Positions 29,960 through 41,239 of a stretch of 64,000 nucleotides of DNA are shown piece by piece. Source of the DNA: Scylla paramamosain (Eukaryota > Arthropoda > Malacostraca > Decapoda > Portunidae); the NCBI RefSeq assembly GCF_035594125.1, contig NC_087168.1:7742650-7806649 (forward strand), in the 5' to 3' direction. Below the pieces are notes generated by a model. The model ran no database searches. It was given only the letters and a program-made list of their open reading frames with translations, and was not told the origin of the DNA. Position numbers and translations under genes: made by a program. Every line of letters starts with the position of its first letter. The stretch's first letter is position 1.

Positions 29960-30591
29960 TGTTTTCCTCCTACGCAACACATGTGTCAACAGTCTGCAAT
30001 ACACTCTCCTTGTGTTACGTTATGATGCTAGTTGCCCGCCACTGCCACTATGTGACTGTGCCCCAAAGCATGCTGTGAGGACTGTGTACCATGGTAGTCT
30101 GAGTGAGTACCAGATGCTGAGGTGTGTGTGTGTGTGACGCCTGCATGGTCTGTTACTGTGTGGACCACTGGAGGAGATAGTTGTACGACACTGTTGGCGA
30201 GCTGTGACTCTAGTGTGCTGTTCTGTGCCACTGTACTGTGAGGTGGGATGCATTACTCAAGTGATAGAGACGTTTTGCTGAATGAGGTCCAGTGGTGCGA
30301 GCCTTACTTGTATTGTAGCATGTTAGTGTGCTTCGTGTCCTGTGGTACTGCTCAGTGCAGGCAATAAAGACAGGAGTGCCAGTGAAACAGTGTTTTGTTG
30401 CCCTTCTCTCTCTCTCAGTAGTCTGTTGAGTCCCGACAGGTGCTGTTTGTGTGTGTCACTCGTCCCCACTAGCCAAATGAACCCAACAACAGCAGCAATT
30501 GTGGATCCCTATTGTGCGCGCTAACTTCCCTGGGCTGCTGCAGTGGTTAGTGTGCCTGGCTGTGCCTGAAGATTTGAAGAGACGTACACAA
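29724..30591 (+). repeat. Gypsy-B 3' LTR
   Basis: About 868 bp beginning TGTTGCGGCGGG. It includes a TATATAA-like box (29891), a GA microsatellite (29918-29957), an AATAAA signal (about 30363) and ends near ACACAATA (30591). It matches the split 5' LTR and shows the empty site for solo LTR-2. Confidence 0.8.
29918..29957. repeat. GA dinucleotide microsatellite in LTR
   Basis: About 20 GA units; the 5' LTR has only a short GAGAG at this place, so it expanded after insertion. Confidence 0.9.
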
Positions 30592-31262
<671 letters not shown>

Positions 31263-31566
31263 TGGCCATTATATTTGATAAAATACAAGCTAATATTAAA
31301 GTTTGAACTGCTTCATAAGGGTGAAGAAAAGCATCATGTGATACCAGTGATTGTTAAGTATGAAGCTAATGACACCATCTATAAGCAACACTGCCCATTG
31401 TTCTATGGGATATTCTTAGTTCATATGTTAAGTGTTTAGTGCTTATTTTTATATTTTCATGACCCAAAGAATCAAGAACTGATTAGTTAATTAACATGAA
31501 TAAGTCTTCCCATGAAATAGATATATACAGGTGTTTAAAAGTTGCTCTTTATTTTTGCAGATTATG

Positions 31567-32002
31567 AAGAACAGGGCACCTCATCCACCTTGGTAAGACC
31601 TTATCCCCCACAAAACCTCTCTGTCTCTTTTCTTCAAATCTAGATCCTCCACAGGTAATTTCAAATACTTCCACTTATGTCTCTCCTCCTCCTCCATTCA
31701 CATCACAGCCACATCCTATCCCAATGTCTTTTAAGAAGACTGGGAAGATAGCTGTGGTGTTGGATGACTTTTCCCAGAGGGGTACAGATCTGCAGCAGAT
31801 GCGGATGAGGGTAGAGGAGGCTAAGATGGATGCTTTCCTGGCAATTGCTCCCTTCTTCAAGAACCTTGTTGGAGCACCGAACTCCAGTAAGGTTGTTGGG
31901 GCAAATATCACCAGGAATGTTGTTGCCCTTCTGGAAGAGAGAAAGGGAGCCTTCGAGGCCCTCGCTCCCCTCCAACAACCTCCCCAGCTTGGACAGTTAG
32001 GT
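31567..32002 (+). CDS. Candidate non-TE coding exon, BESS-like (partial)
   Basis: An open frame without an upstream ATG (first Met 31724) runs from 31567 into a dispersed repeat at about 32003, where it stops at 32021-32023. Conserved-looking content: a Pro/Ser/Thr-rich linker, then LDDFSQRGTDLQQMRMRVEE and KMDAFLAIAPFFKNL with a second helix VVGANITRNVVALLEE, loosely like the BESS protein-interaction motif of MADF-BESS factors. Possible splice signals lie upstream: a pyrimidine tract with AG at 31641-31643, and a TTTTTGCAG at 31552-31560 before a 32-base segment ending in GTAAG. The two cannot be spliced in a single open frame as they stand. It could be a host exon or an unknown element gene. 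Confidence 0.35.
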
Positions 32003-32131
32003 GTCCTTTGTGTATTTACCTAGTTGTATTGTGCACAGCACAAACCAGAGCTCATTTTGTCCTGTCTCCATATCCATATTTATCCAGTTTCTCTAAATTT
32101 GTGTACACTGTTTGCCACAACTCCCTCTTCC
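32003..32131 (+). repeat. Decapod-type dispersed repeat (SINE-like) fragment
   Basis: The stretch TTTGTGTATTTACCTAGTTG, later TGTCCTGTCTCCATAT, CCAGTTTCTCTAAATTTG and CACAACTCCCTCTTCC, has the block order of an abundant dispersed repeat that I remember from decapod crustacean sequences. It supplies the stop codon of the upstream open frame. Confidence 0.5.
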
Positions 32132-32273
32132 TTCATTATTCTGACAATTAATATTTGACAGCATTTTCTTCTAATTAATGCAGCAATTGAATTCTTGAGT
32201 TCCAATCATCATGCAAAAATCTGAATTCTTGTGCTTTTTCTAATGATTTGAACAAAAAGAGGAAGTCGTCTGC

Positions 32274-32797
32274 TGTAGCCGCACTGGCTGGGCATCAATT
32301 GGCTCTCAGGTGATCTGTTTTACTGATCACATCCATCATCGTAGGGTCGAGGAAAGGCAGTTCTCTCTCTGACGTTTATTGATGAGGTAGGCATGACCGT
32401 AAGAACTGCGAACAAGTTCTCGGTCTCAATTTCTTACAAAATAACATTATACACGGATATTAAACACTTTCAACATATTACAATATTCATTAACAATATA
32501 TGCAATTAACTTGGCACTATGACAATTAGTTTTTACTACAAAATTAAAGTATTTACCTCGGTCACCATCCTGCCCGTCTTTGAGCGCGACTTGGCCATGA
32601 GTGATGCCTGCAAGCGACTAGCAGGTTAACCCCACACTACCAACAAGTGCGCATCGGCTTCGGTGCTTAATATAGCATTGAATACTGATACTTACACATA
32701 TTACACGTTTTCATGCAAATAGAAAACTATTGAACATTTCACTTATAAATGCCAAGGAATAATAACGTGAGGTACATACGCTTTACATACAGTAACA
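32274..32797 (-). repeat. BEL left LTR (3' LTR of the compound element)
   Basis: 524 bp, TG..CA ended, minus orientation. It shares with the right LTR, against the middle LTR, at least a dozen variants (for example TGTAGCC against TGAAGCC, ACACGG against ACATTG, TGCGCAT against TGAGCAT). A private 4-base loss occurs at GTCTTTGAGCG. The adjacent purine-rich TTTGGGGGAGCCA (minus strand, about 32798-32812) is a polypurine tract. Confidence 0.85.
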
Positions 32798-32926
32798 TGG
32801 CTCCCCCAAATTGTGTAACAATTTACCTTAAATTAACATTAGTATATACTCGTACCTTAAGACTAGGATTAGCACATAATATGTTTTGTTACACTGGCTC
32901 CTTGGCGGGGATGCTCTGGTCTATTA

Positions 32927-34232
32927 TTATGCATTACCTTCTAACAGCAATACTAGACTATGTATTGGCCTCTCTATGATGGTCCTGTTTGCCTTTATGT
33001 GTCTTCCCTGGTTGTCGAGATTACAGTCTGAAACCAGGACCTTAACCTTTCTTACTAGGCCATCATGATCAGGAGATACTTCTGTTACTCTTTCCAGTTT
33101 CCACTGGTTCCTTGCTAAATTCTGATCTTTGATGATAACTATGTCATTTACACTGAGATTCCTCTTTGGTGTTGTCCACTTATTTCTAAGTTGTAGGAAT
33201 TGCACATACTCCTTTTTCCACCTGGACCTGAACTGGTTGGCCAGGTATTGTGCTCTGCGCCATCTCTTTATGCAGTACAGGTCCTTCTTAATGAAAATGC
33301 TTGGAGGAGGCAGTACTACCTTTGTTTTCATAGTTAACAAATTAGTGGGTGTCAACGGTGTAGGACTTTCTGGGGAGTTAAGATGGTTCACAGTTAGGGG
33401 ACGACCATTAACTATATTTTCCGCTTCAACTAAGAAGGTTCTCAGATCTTGGTCATCTAACTGGGTACTATGCTGATCAAGTAACACAGAGAGTACATTT
33501 CTCACTGTGCGTATCTGCCTCTCCCAAACACCTCCCATGTGACTGGAATTGGGTACATTCATGTTAAAAACAATCCAGTCACACTGATCTTTCATGAGTT
33601 CTTGTCTGACTTTATTGTTATTTAATTCTTTCAAGCATTTCTCATACTCTGATTTGGCTCCTACAAAGTTAGTTCCTTGGTCACATCTCAACTGTCCTAC
33701 AAAGCGACGGTATGCACTTAGGAAGGAACTTGTATCCATGCTGTTGGCTGTCTCTATGTGCACAGCTCTACATGCCATGCAAGTAAAGAGCACTCCATAT
33801 CTTTTAAGCTCTTTACGCCCCTCTTTTGATATAGAAAGGGCCAAAGAAATCTACTGCTGAGTATGTAAAAGGAGGTGATGGTTCTAGTCTGTCAATAGGC
33901 AGGTCTGCCATCTTCTGTCCCTGTGTTGTACTTCTAACTTTACGACAGATAATGCACTTTGAAATGTGCCTTGATACTAGGGATGATCCTCCTACTATCC
34001 AGTATCCACATGACCTGATTTCATTTAAAGTTATGCCCCTGCCTTGATGATTTGTCCTTTTGTGATGGTGGCATATTATCAGCTGGGTTATGTGAGATGT
34101 TTTGGGGAGAATGACTGGATGTTTGGATTCATCTGTCAGATTAGAAAGCCTCAATCTTCCTCCTACTCTCATGATACCATTTTTGTCAATGAAGGGATCT
34201 AACTTATAGAGGGAACTGGTCTTATCTATCAC
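32927..34232 (-). pseudogene. BEL-1 integrase
   Basis: Two overlapping frames: 34232-33813 carries IMRVGGRLRLS, the zinc-binding HHHKRTNHQGRG with CIICRKV, and YSAVDFFGPFYIK with the first core Asp. 33844-32927 carries LFTCMACRAVHIE, LRCDQGTNFVGA (second Asp), NSSHMGGVWERQIRTV (Glu region) and the C-terminal domain (VNDIVIIKD, ending in the RPIHSLVLL tail). A one-base shift in an A run near 33835 separates them. The family otherwise encodes gag-pol as one polyprotein, so this is a lesion. Confidence 0.85.
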
Positions 34233-34239
34233 TTTTGTT

Positions 34240-34841
34240 CCCTTGCCATTGTCTCCTTTAATTAAAGAATTATGGTTAGCAGATGATTCCAGTACATTTA
34301 TCTCCTTCTGGAATGCCTTTGCTTGCAGTTGTTATATAATTACATTTTCAGCTTCTGACACTTCTGCTACATTTACTGGCTTATATGTGTTTCCCTTTAC
34401 TTTAGTAGTGCCATCACCTTTTCCTCTGAAGCTGTTCAGAAGCTTGAGGCATACAGCAACTGCCCTCTTTGCTTTAAACCAATCAGAAAAATACTCAAGT
34501 CTTTCTAGGATATCTGTGGACTGTTGTGTACCTACAGCATGGCATACAACTTTCTTCACTTCAGGATCATTCTCATTTATGACCTTGTACTGGGAATGGC
34601 TATCCATTTTGCTATGTTGCCAAAGGAATTCTGGGCCATTCCACCAGATCTTGCTATTACACAATTCATCTGCTGTCATGCCTCTAGATGCATGATCTGC
34701 TGGGTTATACTGTGTCTCTACAAATTTCCACTGATCTGGTGAAGTGTGATCTCTTATTGTTTCTACTCTATTTGCAACATATACATGGAATCTCTTTGCT
34801 TCATTTGCAATGTAACCAAGGACTACTTTGCTGTCTGTCTA
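34240..34841 (-). pseudogene. BEL-1 RNase H to integrase linker with two stops
   Basis: In frame with the upstream RT part: a TAG at 34839-34841 replaces the Trp expected before TDSKVVLGYIANEAKRF. The frame then runs through NPADHASRGMTADEL and WWNGPEFLWQ to a TAA at 34332-34334, after which homology continues. Each is a single-base change. Confidence 0.75.
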
Positions 34842-36680
34842 AAATACTTCTTCCACATTATTATACTCAAGTTCTCCCTTCAAGAGTTTATGGATTCTAA
34901 CTGACACCACTGCTGCTGCTAGTTCTAGTCTGGGAATTGTCATGGTTTTTAGAGGTGTGACACATGACTTTGCCATTACTAATGCACAATGAATTCGGCC
35001 AGTCTTGCTAATTAATCTAATATATGAGCACTGGCCATATCCCTCTTGACAGGCATCTGAAAAGTGATGGAGTTCAACCTTTTCTACTTCCCCAAAGTCA
35101 TCAGGTTTGTAGCATCTAGGTACCTTTAACTGATCTAGCTTGTGCAGCTCATCCTTCCATTTTATCCATTTAGGTTTGACATAATCTGGCACCTCATCAT
35201 CCCATTCAACTGCATTCTTACATAATTCTTGTAAAATTTGCTTTCCAGTCAGTATGAGAGGTGACACTAGACCTAATGGATCATATATGGAGCTCACTGT
35301 TGACAGAATGCCTCTCCTGGTGAGTGGCTTGTCTTTCAGCTTTATTCTAAATTGAAATGTGTCAGATTCTATGCACCACTCAACTCCCAAAGTTCTTTCT
35401 ATAGGCAGTGTGTCTTCATTCTTACTAAAATCCAAACTTTTAATTCCATCTGCTCTCTCATGAGGAGAAATTGCAGCTAATACATCTTTGTTGTTTGACA
35501 AGAACTTATGAAGGTTAAAACCTCCCTTGTAATATAATTCTTTACTCTGCTGAATAAGAGTGACAGCTTCATCCATTGTAGCTACTGACTTCAAACCATC
35601 ATCAACATAAAAGTTGTTTCTTACAAACTTGGCTGCATCAGATCCACACCCATAGTCATCTGCAGCTTTCTTAAGAGCAAAGTTGGCTACACTTGGAGAT
35701 GAAGTAGCTCCAAACAGGTGAGCTGTCACCCTGTATTCAGCTATCTCATTATTAAGGTCACCATTTTCCCACCAAAGGAATCTTAACATGTCTCTGTGTT
35801 CTGGGTTGACCTTCACTTGATGGTACATTGCTTCTATATCACATACAAGTGCAATGCTTTCTTGCCTAAACCTACACAACACTCCAATAAGTTTGTTGGT
35901 AAGGTCTGGGCCTTGTAACAGGTGACTGTTTAATGACTGGTTCCTGTAGTTTGCACTACAGTCAAAGACAACTCTCAACTTCTTTGGCTTTCTCGGATGA
36001 TAGACTCCATGATGTGGAATGTACCAGACCTTACCATCATTCCTAACTAAATCCTTTGTCGGTACAACCTCTGCATAACCCTTTGTAATCATATCATCCA
36101 TGAACACTTTGTAATCACCTTTGTGTTGATTATCCTTCTCAAGTTTAGCTCTTAACTTCTTGAGTCTCTGCTCTGCTAATAGTTTGTTGTTTGGAAGCTT
36201 GACGTTATCATCTTTAAGAGGAAGGGGCAACTCATAATGGCCATCCTTCAGCTGATGTACTCCTTCTTTCATCTTACTCATAAACCTTTTATCTTCATAT
36301 GATAATGGAGTGTCAGCTGACTTTCTATCACTGAAGTCAAGTTCAAACATATCTCTCACTTGAGAAGGATTAATCATCTCTTTGGTTTTAGTAGGAACCA
36401 CTAAGAAATTAACCCTCTTTTCTTCATTGATTTCTACTTCTTGTGTCACTGTTCTGTATACTACCACTGTATCCTCCAATGGACCTGAATGGGGTAAGAT
36501 TTTACCAATGATCCCCCAACCTAGCTCTGTCCTACGAGCATAGGGATGCTTCTTACTATCACCTGCTATTTGCTCTTCTGCCATAATGGCTTCTGCACAA
36601 TCAAGACCAATGAGGAGTCCTATGTCAACGTTTGGGTCATATTTCATTAGTTTGTCAGAGATTGCCTTTAAGTGGGGCTA
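34842..36680 (-). pseudogene. BEL-1 protease end, RT and RNase H
   Basis: Open from 36647 to 34842. Contains YDPNVDIGLLIGLDCAEAI and TELGWGIIGKI, typical of the Pao protease-RT connector, then RT: YIPHHGVYHPRKPKKLRVVF, SLNSHLLQGPDLTNKLIGVL, IEAMYHQVKV, a SSPSVANFALKK stretch and the Pao-type YVDDGLKS active site. Then [15 protein letters not shown] and RNase H start (HHFSDACQEGYG, then a LELAAAV Glu block). A TAG at 36678-36680 replaces Trp (CDWPH in BEL-3) just upstream. Confidence 0.85.
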
Positions 36681-36681
36681 G

Positions 36682-38853
36682 TCACAAGCAGTCTCGGGCC
36701 TTGGTATCTGACTCCGTCCAGCTGAAATGTTTTCTGTTGAATAATGCTGAAGGGATTGATATTTCCACTTCTTCATTATAACCTCTTACTTTAAGTCCAT
36801 GAATTTTGATAGAATCAGTGATTTGTTTTCCACTTATTGTGTGGATATTGAGTGACACTGATGGTCCACTAACTCCCAATTTATTCAGAGTGCTTTCCTT
36901 GATGAATGAAGCATCAGACTGCTCATCCAGCAGGGCATACACTAAAACTTTATTCTCTTCATTACTAACATGATGTAACCATACAGGAACTATCATGGTG
37001 TGCATGTCATGTGTCACTGATTCTGTAACTTTGACCTTATTTGCTACTACTGTGGGTTTATCATCTTTAGGCTGAGTTGCTTGTGCTGGCACCTTTTGGC
37101 TCTCGGTTCTTGTCATGTCATCATTGTGAAGAGCTGTGGGATGGTATCTCTGACATACTTTACAAACTTTCCTTCTTCTACAATCCTTTCCTTTGTGACC
37201 CATTTTTAGACACCCTGTAAATAACCGTTTTTCTTTAGCAAATTTGTACCTAGTATTACCATCAAGTTTGGCAAATTCCTTGCAATCATCTAAATCATGA
37301 TCCTTTGTACAGTAGTGACAGAATCGTCCTTTCCTTTCCTGGTCCTTGGGATACTGTTTGTTGGCTTGTACATTTACTTTACTTTGGAATGACCACATTG
37401 GTTTTTCCTCAATTGCTTTAGCCATGAAAGTTCTACTCTCTCTATTCTTTGTCATGATGTTTGATTCCCTCGGTTTCCAATTGGTTGCCCTTGTGTGAGT
37501 TTTGATCCAGTCATTTACTTCCCTACTTACTGAATTCCAGGAAACAAATGGATTGCTTGCTCCTTTTGCTTCTTTCTGGACAAATTCACATAACATTTCA
37601 AAGGGTGGGTGGTGCTCTTCATTGCTACTAGAAGTGTTGTTATTACTGTTAGTATCAAGATATATCATCGCTTGCTTTCTCCAGTCATGAACAATATGTT
37701 CAGGGAGTTTTCCTAGCACCTTTCTCTGCTCTCTAGGGTCATTCAGAAATGACAAATAAGAAGTGTGTTTCATTGCAGCTAAACAGCACTTCAAAAAATC
37801 TGAGAATGCTGTTAATGCTGGACCATTATGCGGAGAGATTGGTAGCCAATTCATTAACTTTTTTGTGTAAGCATCAGCTATGATGCTTTTGTTTCCAAAT
37901 CTATCACTTAGAATTTTCTTTGCTTGCACATAGTCAGCATCAGAGTTAAAGTGCATTAACATTTTAATGGCATCCTTTGCCTCACCAGTTGTATACCTAT
38001 CTAAGTAGGCAAGTCTCTCTTTACCAATAGAAGTTTTAGACTCTATGTAAGTTTCAAAGTTTTTCAACCAACTTGGATATTCCATGGGTTCTCCATCAAA
38101 AGTGTTAGGCTCTATTGGAGGGAGGCTCCACTTGGGATCAGGTATGTTGATTGCAAAGGTTCCCCCAGGATGGGAAAAGGACTGATGATTCTGTCTCACA
38201 TTATTAGGCATGTTAACATTATGAGTGTGTCTACGAGAGCTTGGTACAAGACTTTGAGCTGTAGGGTTGAGATTTATTACCTGAGGTTCATTAAATATTT
38301 GTCCATGTACTTCATTTGTCATCAATTCATTATCTCTATTGCAAGAAGAAGGTTCCTGTGGGTCATGGAATGTAACATATTTGTGAGGCATGGTATTGTC
38401 ACTTTGTTGATTTGCAAGTGCTTGTGCTTTCATTTCATTTTGTGACTCTAAGTATTGTTGAAGATAACTTTGCTTCTCTACACTTTCATCATTACCTGGA
38501 AGCATTTTTACTTCTTCTTCAACTAAGCTAAGAGCATTAAGTTCTGCACTAGCAACTCCTAAGTCTCTCTCTTTCTTTTTCTTTGAGAACATTGCTTCTG
38601 CCTCTGCTTTTGTCTTAGCTAACCTAACTTCTGCCTCTGCTTTTGTCTTAGCTAACCTAACTTCTGCCTCTTCTAAATTATCATGATATTCCATTTCCTT
38701 TCTAAGTCTGGCTACCTTTGCTGCTGCTTCTTGCTTTCTTTGTGCTGCTGATGAACGTGATGAAGTAGATGAGACTCTAGAATGCCTAGACCGTTTGCTA
38801 GAACAAATTGATCCTCTGTCATTCTTTAACTCCTTTCTTTTACATTCTATACT
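36682..38853 (-). pseudogene. BEL-1 gag-protease
   Basis: Open from the TAA at 38854-38856 to 36682. In order: Ser/Arg-rich stretch, 11-residue coiled-coil repeats (RLAKTKAEAEV type), capsid region (NTFDGEPMEYPSWLKNFETY, RLAYLDRYTTGEAKDAIKML), two zinc-binding clusters (FCHYCTKDHDLDDC, GCLKMGHKGKDC plus CKVCQRYHPTALH) and a protease with LLDEQSDASFIKEST, where DEQSDAS holds the active-site Asp. A one-base insertion near 36743 shifts the frame; BEL-2 and BEL-3 lack it. Confidence 0.85.
38597..38680 (-). repeat. 33-bp coding tandem repeat in BEL gag
   Basis: Two full units encoding AEVRLAKTKAE. The BEL-2 copy (about 48483-48600) has three. The 11-residue period suggests a hendecad coiled coil. 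Confidence 0.8.
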
Positions 38854-39240
38854 TTATAATATTTCATGGTGAACTCGTTGATTGTGTTCCAGCTCTTCAT
38901 TTAGCTCCTCTGACTTTTCTGGCTCTAGTTCCACCAGTTTTGTGTATTCCACATAATACTGATGAAATGCCTCTATTACTTCACTTGACATGGGCTCTAA
39001 TTCAAAGGGGCTAATTACAATTTTTAATCCTTTCTTACTTTTGCTGGTAACACTGCTCCATTTACGCTTACAGGACTCTGCTCTTCCTTTGGTTACACTG
39101 ACTTGATATTCTCTTCCTTTGTCGGTCAACACTCGCTCCCTGACACTAACTTCTTCAATACAAGTTTGATCCCTGTCCACTTGCTCACTCTCACCTTCCC
39201 TAAGGTCATCTACGGCATTAATTTCCTCAGTATCAGACAT
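38854..39240 (-). CDS. BEL-1 upstream gag segment ending in a conserved TAA
   Basis: From ATG (MSDTEEINAVDDL, 39240) a ~128-codon acidic frame ends at TAA 38854-38856, in the same frame as the main gag that follows. The same stop occurs in BEL-2 (48777-48779). It could be the true gag N-terminus closed by a shared mutation, a separate leader ORF, or a stop read through at low rate. No domain is recognised; the C-terminal half is Glu-rich and helical. Confidence 0.5.
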   Translation of the reverse strand: MSDTEEINAVDDLREGESEQVDRDQTCIEEVSVRERVLTDKGREYQVSVTKGRAESCKRKWSSVTSKSKKGLKIVISPFELEPMSSEVIEAFHQYYVEYTKLVELEPEKSEELNEELEHNQRVHHEIL

Positions 39241-39572
39241 ATCTAACAACTTAATTGTGTCAATACTGAGACACTGAAAGAGCAATTAAAATTACCACTC
39301 TTAATACTAGCTAATTGTGGGTAATTTTCACTTAGGCTACTCAATTCAGTGCACATACATACTATTATACTTTCTTGCCTGTGACCATGGGTTCTACAAA
39401 ATGGTGGCGAGGCACAGTGGGTAGAAGGGAGTGGTTGTCGTCAAGGGTAGAGCTGACCCCGGGGCCTCAGAGGTCAACCTATAGGCTTACGTCAGCGTCC
39501 CCTCATCCTGTGACTCACTCTTGCTACGGTTTCACATGGAGCAAATTTCTTGCTTGTATGTCGAGTTCTTAC

Positions 39573-40100
39573 TGAAGCCGCACCGGCTGGGCATGAATTG
39601 GCTCTCAGGTGATCTGTTTTACTGATCACACCCATCATCGTAGGGTCAAGGAAAGGCAGTTCTCCCTGACATGTTTATTGATGAGGTAGGCATGACCGTA
39701 AGAACTGCGAACAAGTTCTCGGTCTCAATTTCTTACAAAATATCATTATACATTGATATTAAACACTTTCAACATATTACAATATTCATTAACAATACAT
39801 GCAATTAACTTGGCACTATGACAATCAGTTTATACTACAAATTTAAAGTAATTACCTCGGTCACCATCCTGCCCATCTTTGTCTGAGCGCGACTTGGCCG
39901 TGAGTGATGCCCGCAGGCGACTAGCAGGTTAACTCCACACTACCAACAAGTGAGCATCGGCTTCAGTGCTTAATATAGCATTGAATACTGATACTTACAC
40001 ATATTACACGTTTTCATGCAAATAGAAAACTATTGAACATTTCACTTATATATGCCGAGGAATAATGACATGAGGTATATACGCTTTACATACAGTAACA
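39573..40100 (-). repeat. BEL middle LTR (5' LTR of BEL-1)
   Basis: 528 bp, minus orientation, TG..CA. It differs from the outer two LTRs at many shared positions, so it belongs to a different insertion. To its right, CCAATCAACTGC is BEL-2 pol sequence (the matching BEL-1 site is about 35204), which marks the insertion point. Confidence 0.85.
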
Positions 40101-41239
40101 CCAATCAACTGCATTTTTACATAATTCTTGTAAAATTGGCTTTCCAGTCAGTATGAGAGGTGACACTAGACCTAATGGATCATATATAGAGCTCACTGTT
40201 GACAGAATGCCTCTCCTGGTGAGTGGCTTGTCTTTCAGCTTTATTCTAAATTGAAATGTGTCAGATTCTATGCACCACTCAACTCCCAAAGTTCTTTCTA
40301 TAGGCAGTGTGTCTTCATTCTTACTAAAATCCAAACTTTTAATTCCATCTGCTCTCTCATGAGGAGAAATTGCAGCTAATACAGCTTATGAAGGTTAAAA
40401 CCTCCCTTGTAACATAATTCTTTGCTCTGCTGAATAAGAGTGACAGCTTCATCCAGTGTAGCTACTGACTTCAAACCATCATCAACATAAAAGTTGTTTC
40501 TTACAAACTTGGCTGCCTCAGATCCACACCCGTAGTCATCTGCAGCTTTCTTAAGTGCAAAGTTGGCTACACTTGGAGATGATATAGCTCCAAACAGGTG
40601 AGCTGTCATCCTGTATTCAGCTATCTCATTATTAAGGTCACCATTTTCCCACCAAAGGAATCTTAACATGTCTCTGTGTTCTGGGTTGACCTTCACTTGA
40701 TGGTACATTGCTTCTATATCACATACAAGTGTAATGCTTTCTTGCCTAAACCTACACAACACTCCAATAACTTTATTGGTAAGGTCTGGGCCTTGTAACA
40801 GGTGACTGTTTAATGACTGGTTCCTGTAGTTTGCACTACAGTCAAAGACAACTCTCAACTTCTTTGGCTTTCTCGGATGATAGACTCCATGATGTGGAAT
40901 GTACCAGACCTTACCATCATTCCTAACTAAATCCTTTGTCGGTACAACCTCTGCATAACCTTTTGTAATCATATCATCCATGAACACTTTGTAATCACCT
41001 TTGTGTTGATTATCCTTCTCAAGTTTAGCTCTTAACTTCTTGAGTCTCTGCTCTGCTAATAGTTTGTTGTTTGGAAGCTTGACGTTATCATCTTTAAGAG
41101 GAAGGGGCAACTCATAATGGCCATCCTTCAGCTGATGTACTCCTTCTTTCATCTTACTCATAAACCTTTTATCTTCATGTGATAATGGAGTGTCAGCTGA
41201 CTTTCTATCACTGAAGTCAAGTTCAAACATATCTCTCAC
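40101..41239 (-). pseudogene. BEL-2 RT, truncated
   Basis: Minus strand. 41239-40376 covers the RT N-terminus to YVDDGLKS and GGFNLHK. A net 19-base deletion relative to BEL-1 (at about 40382) shifts the frame into 40334-40101, which ends at [15 protein letters not shown] against the BEL-1 LTR. A TAA at 41240-41242 (CAA to TAA) separates it from gag-protease. RNase H and integrase of BEL-2 are absent. Confidence 0.85.

Larger units (their letters stand above)
18857..30591 (+). mobile_element. Gypsy-B, Ty3/gypsy retrotransposon with many insertions
   Basis: LTR-related sequence at 18857-19204 plus 22058-22440 (5' copy) and 29724-30591 (3' copy) flanks gag, protease, RT, RNase H and integrase remnants on the plus strand. 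Insertions are solo LTR-2 (19205-22057), a hAT fragment (22578 to about 23270), an inverted-repeat element (24795-25759) and antisense LINE-J (26349-28121). Protease and RT segments resemble Gypsy-D (56801-60964), so the two are related families. Confidence 0.85.

Noticed and set aside
33129..34695. Plus-strand frames across the BEL-1 integrase region
   Set aside because: The minus strand encodes the integrase with the zinc finger and catalytic core; the plus-strand frames are shadows.
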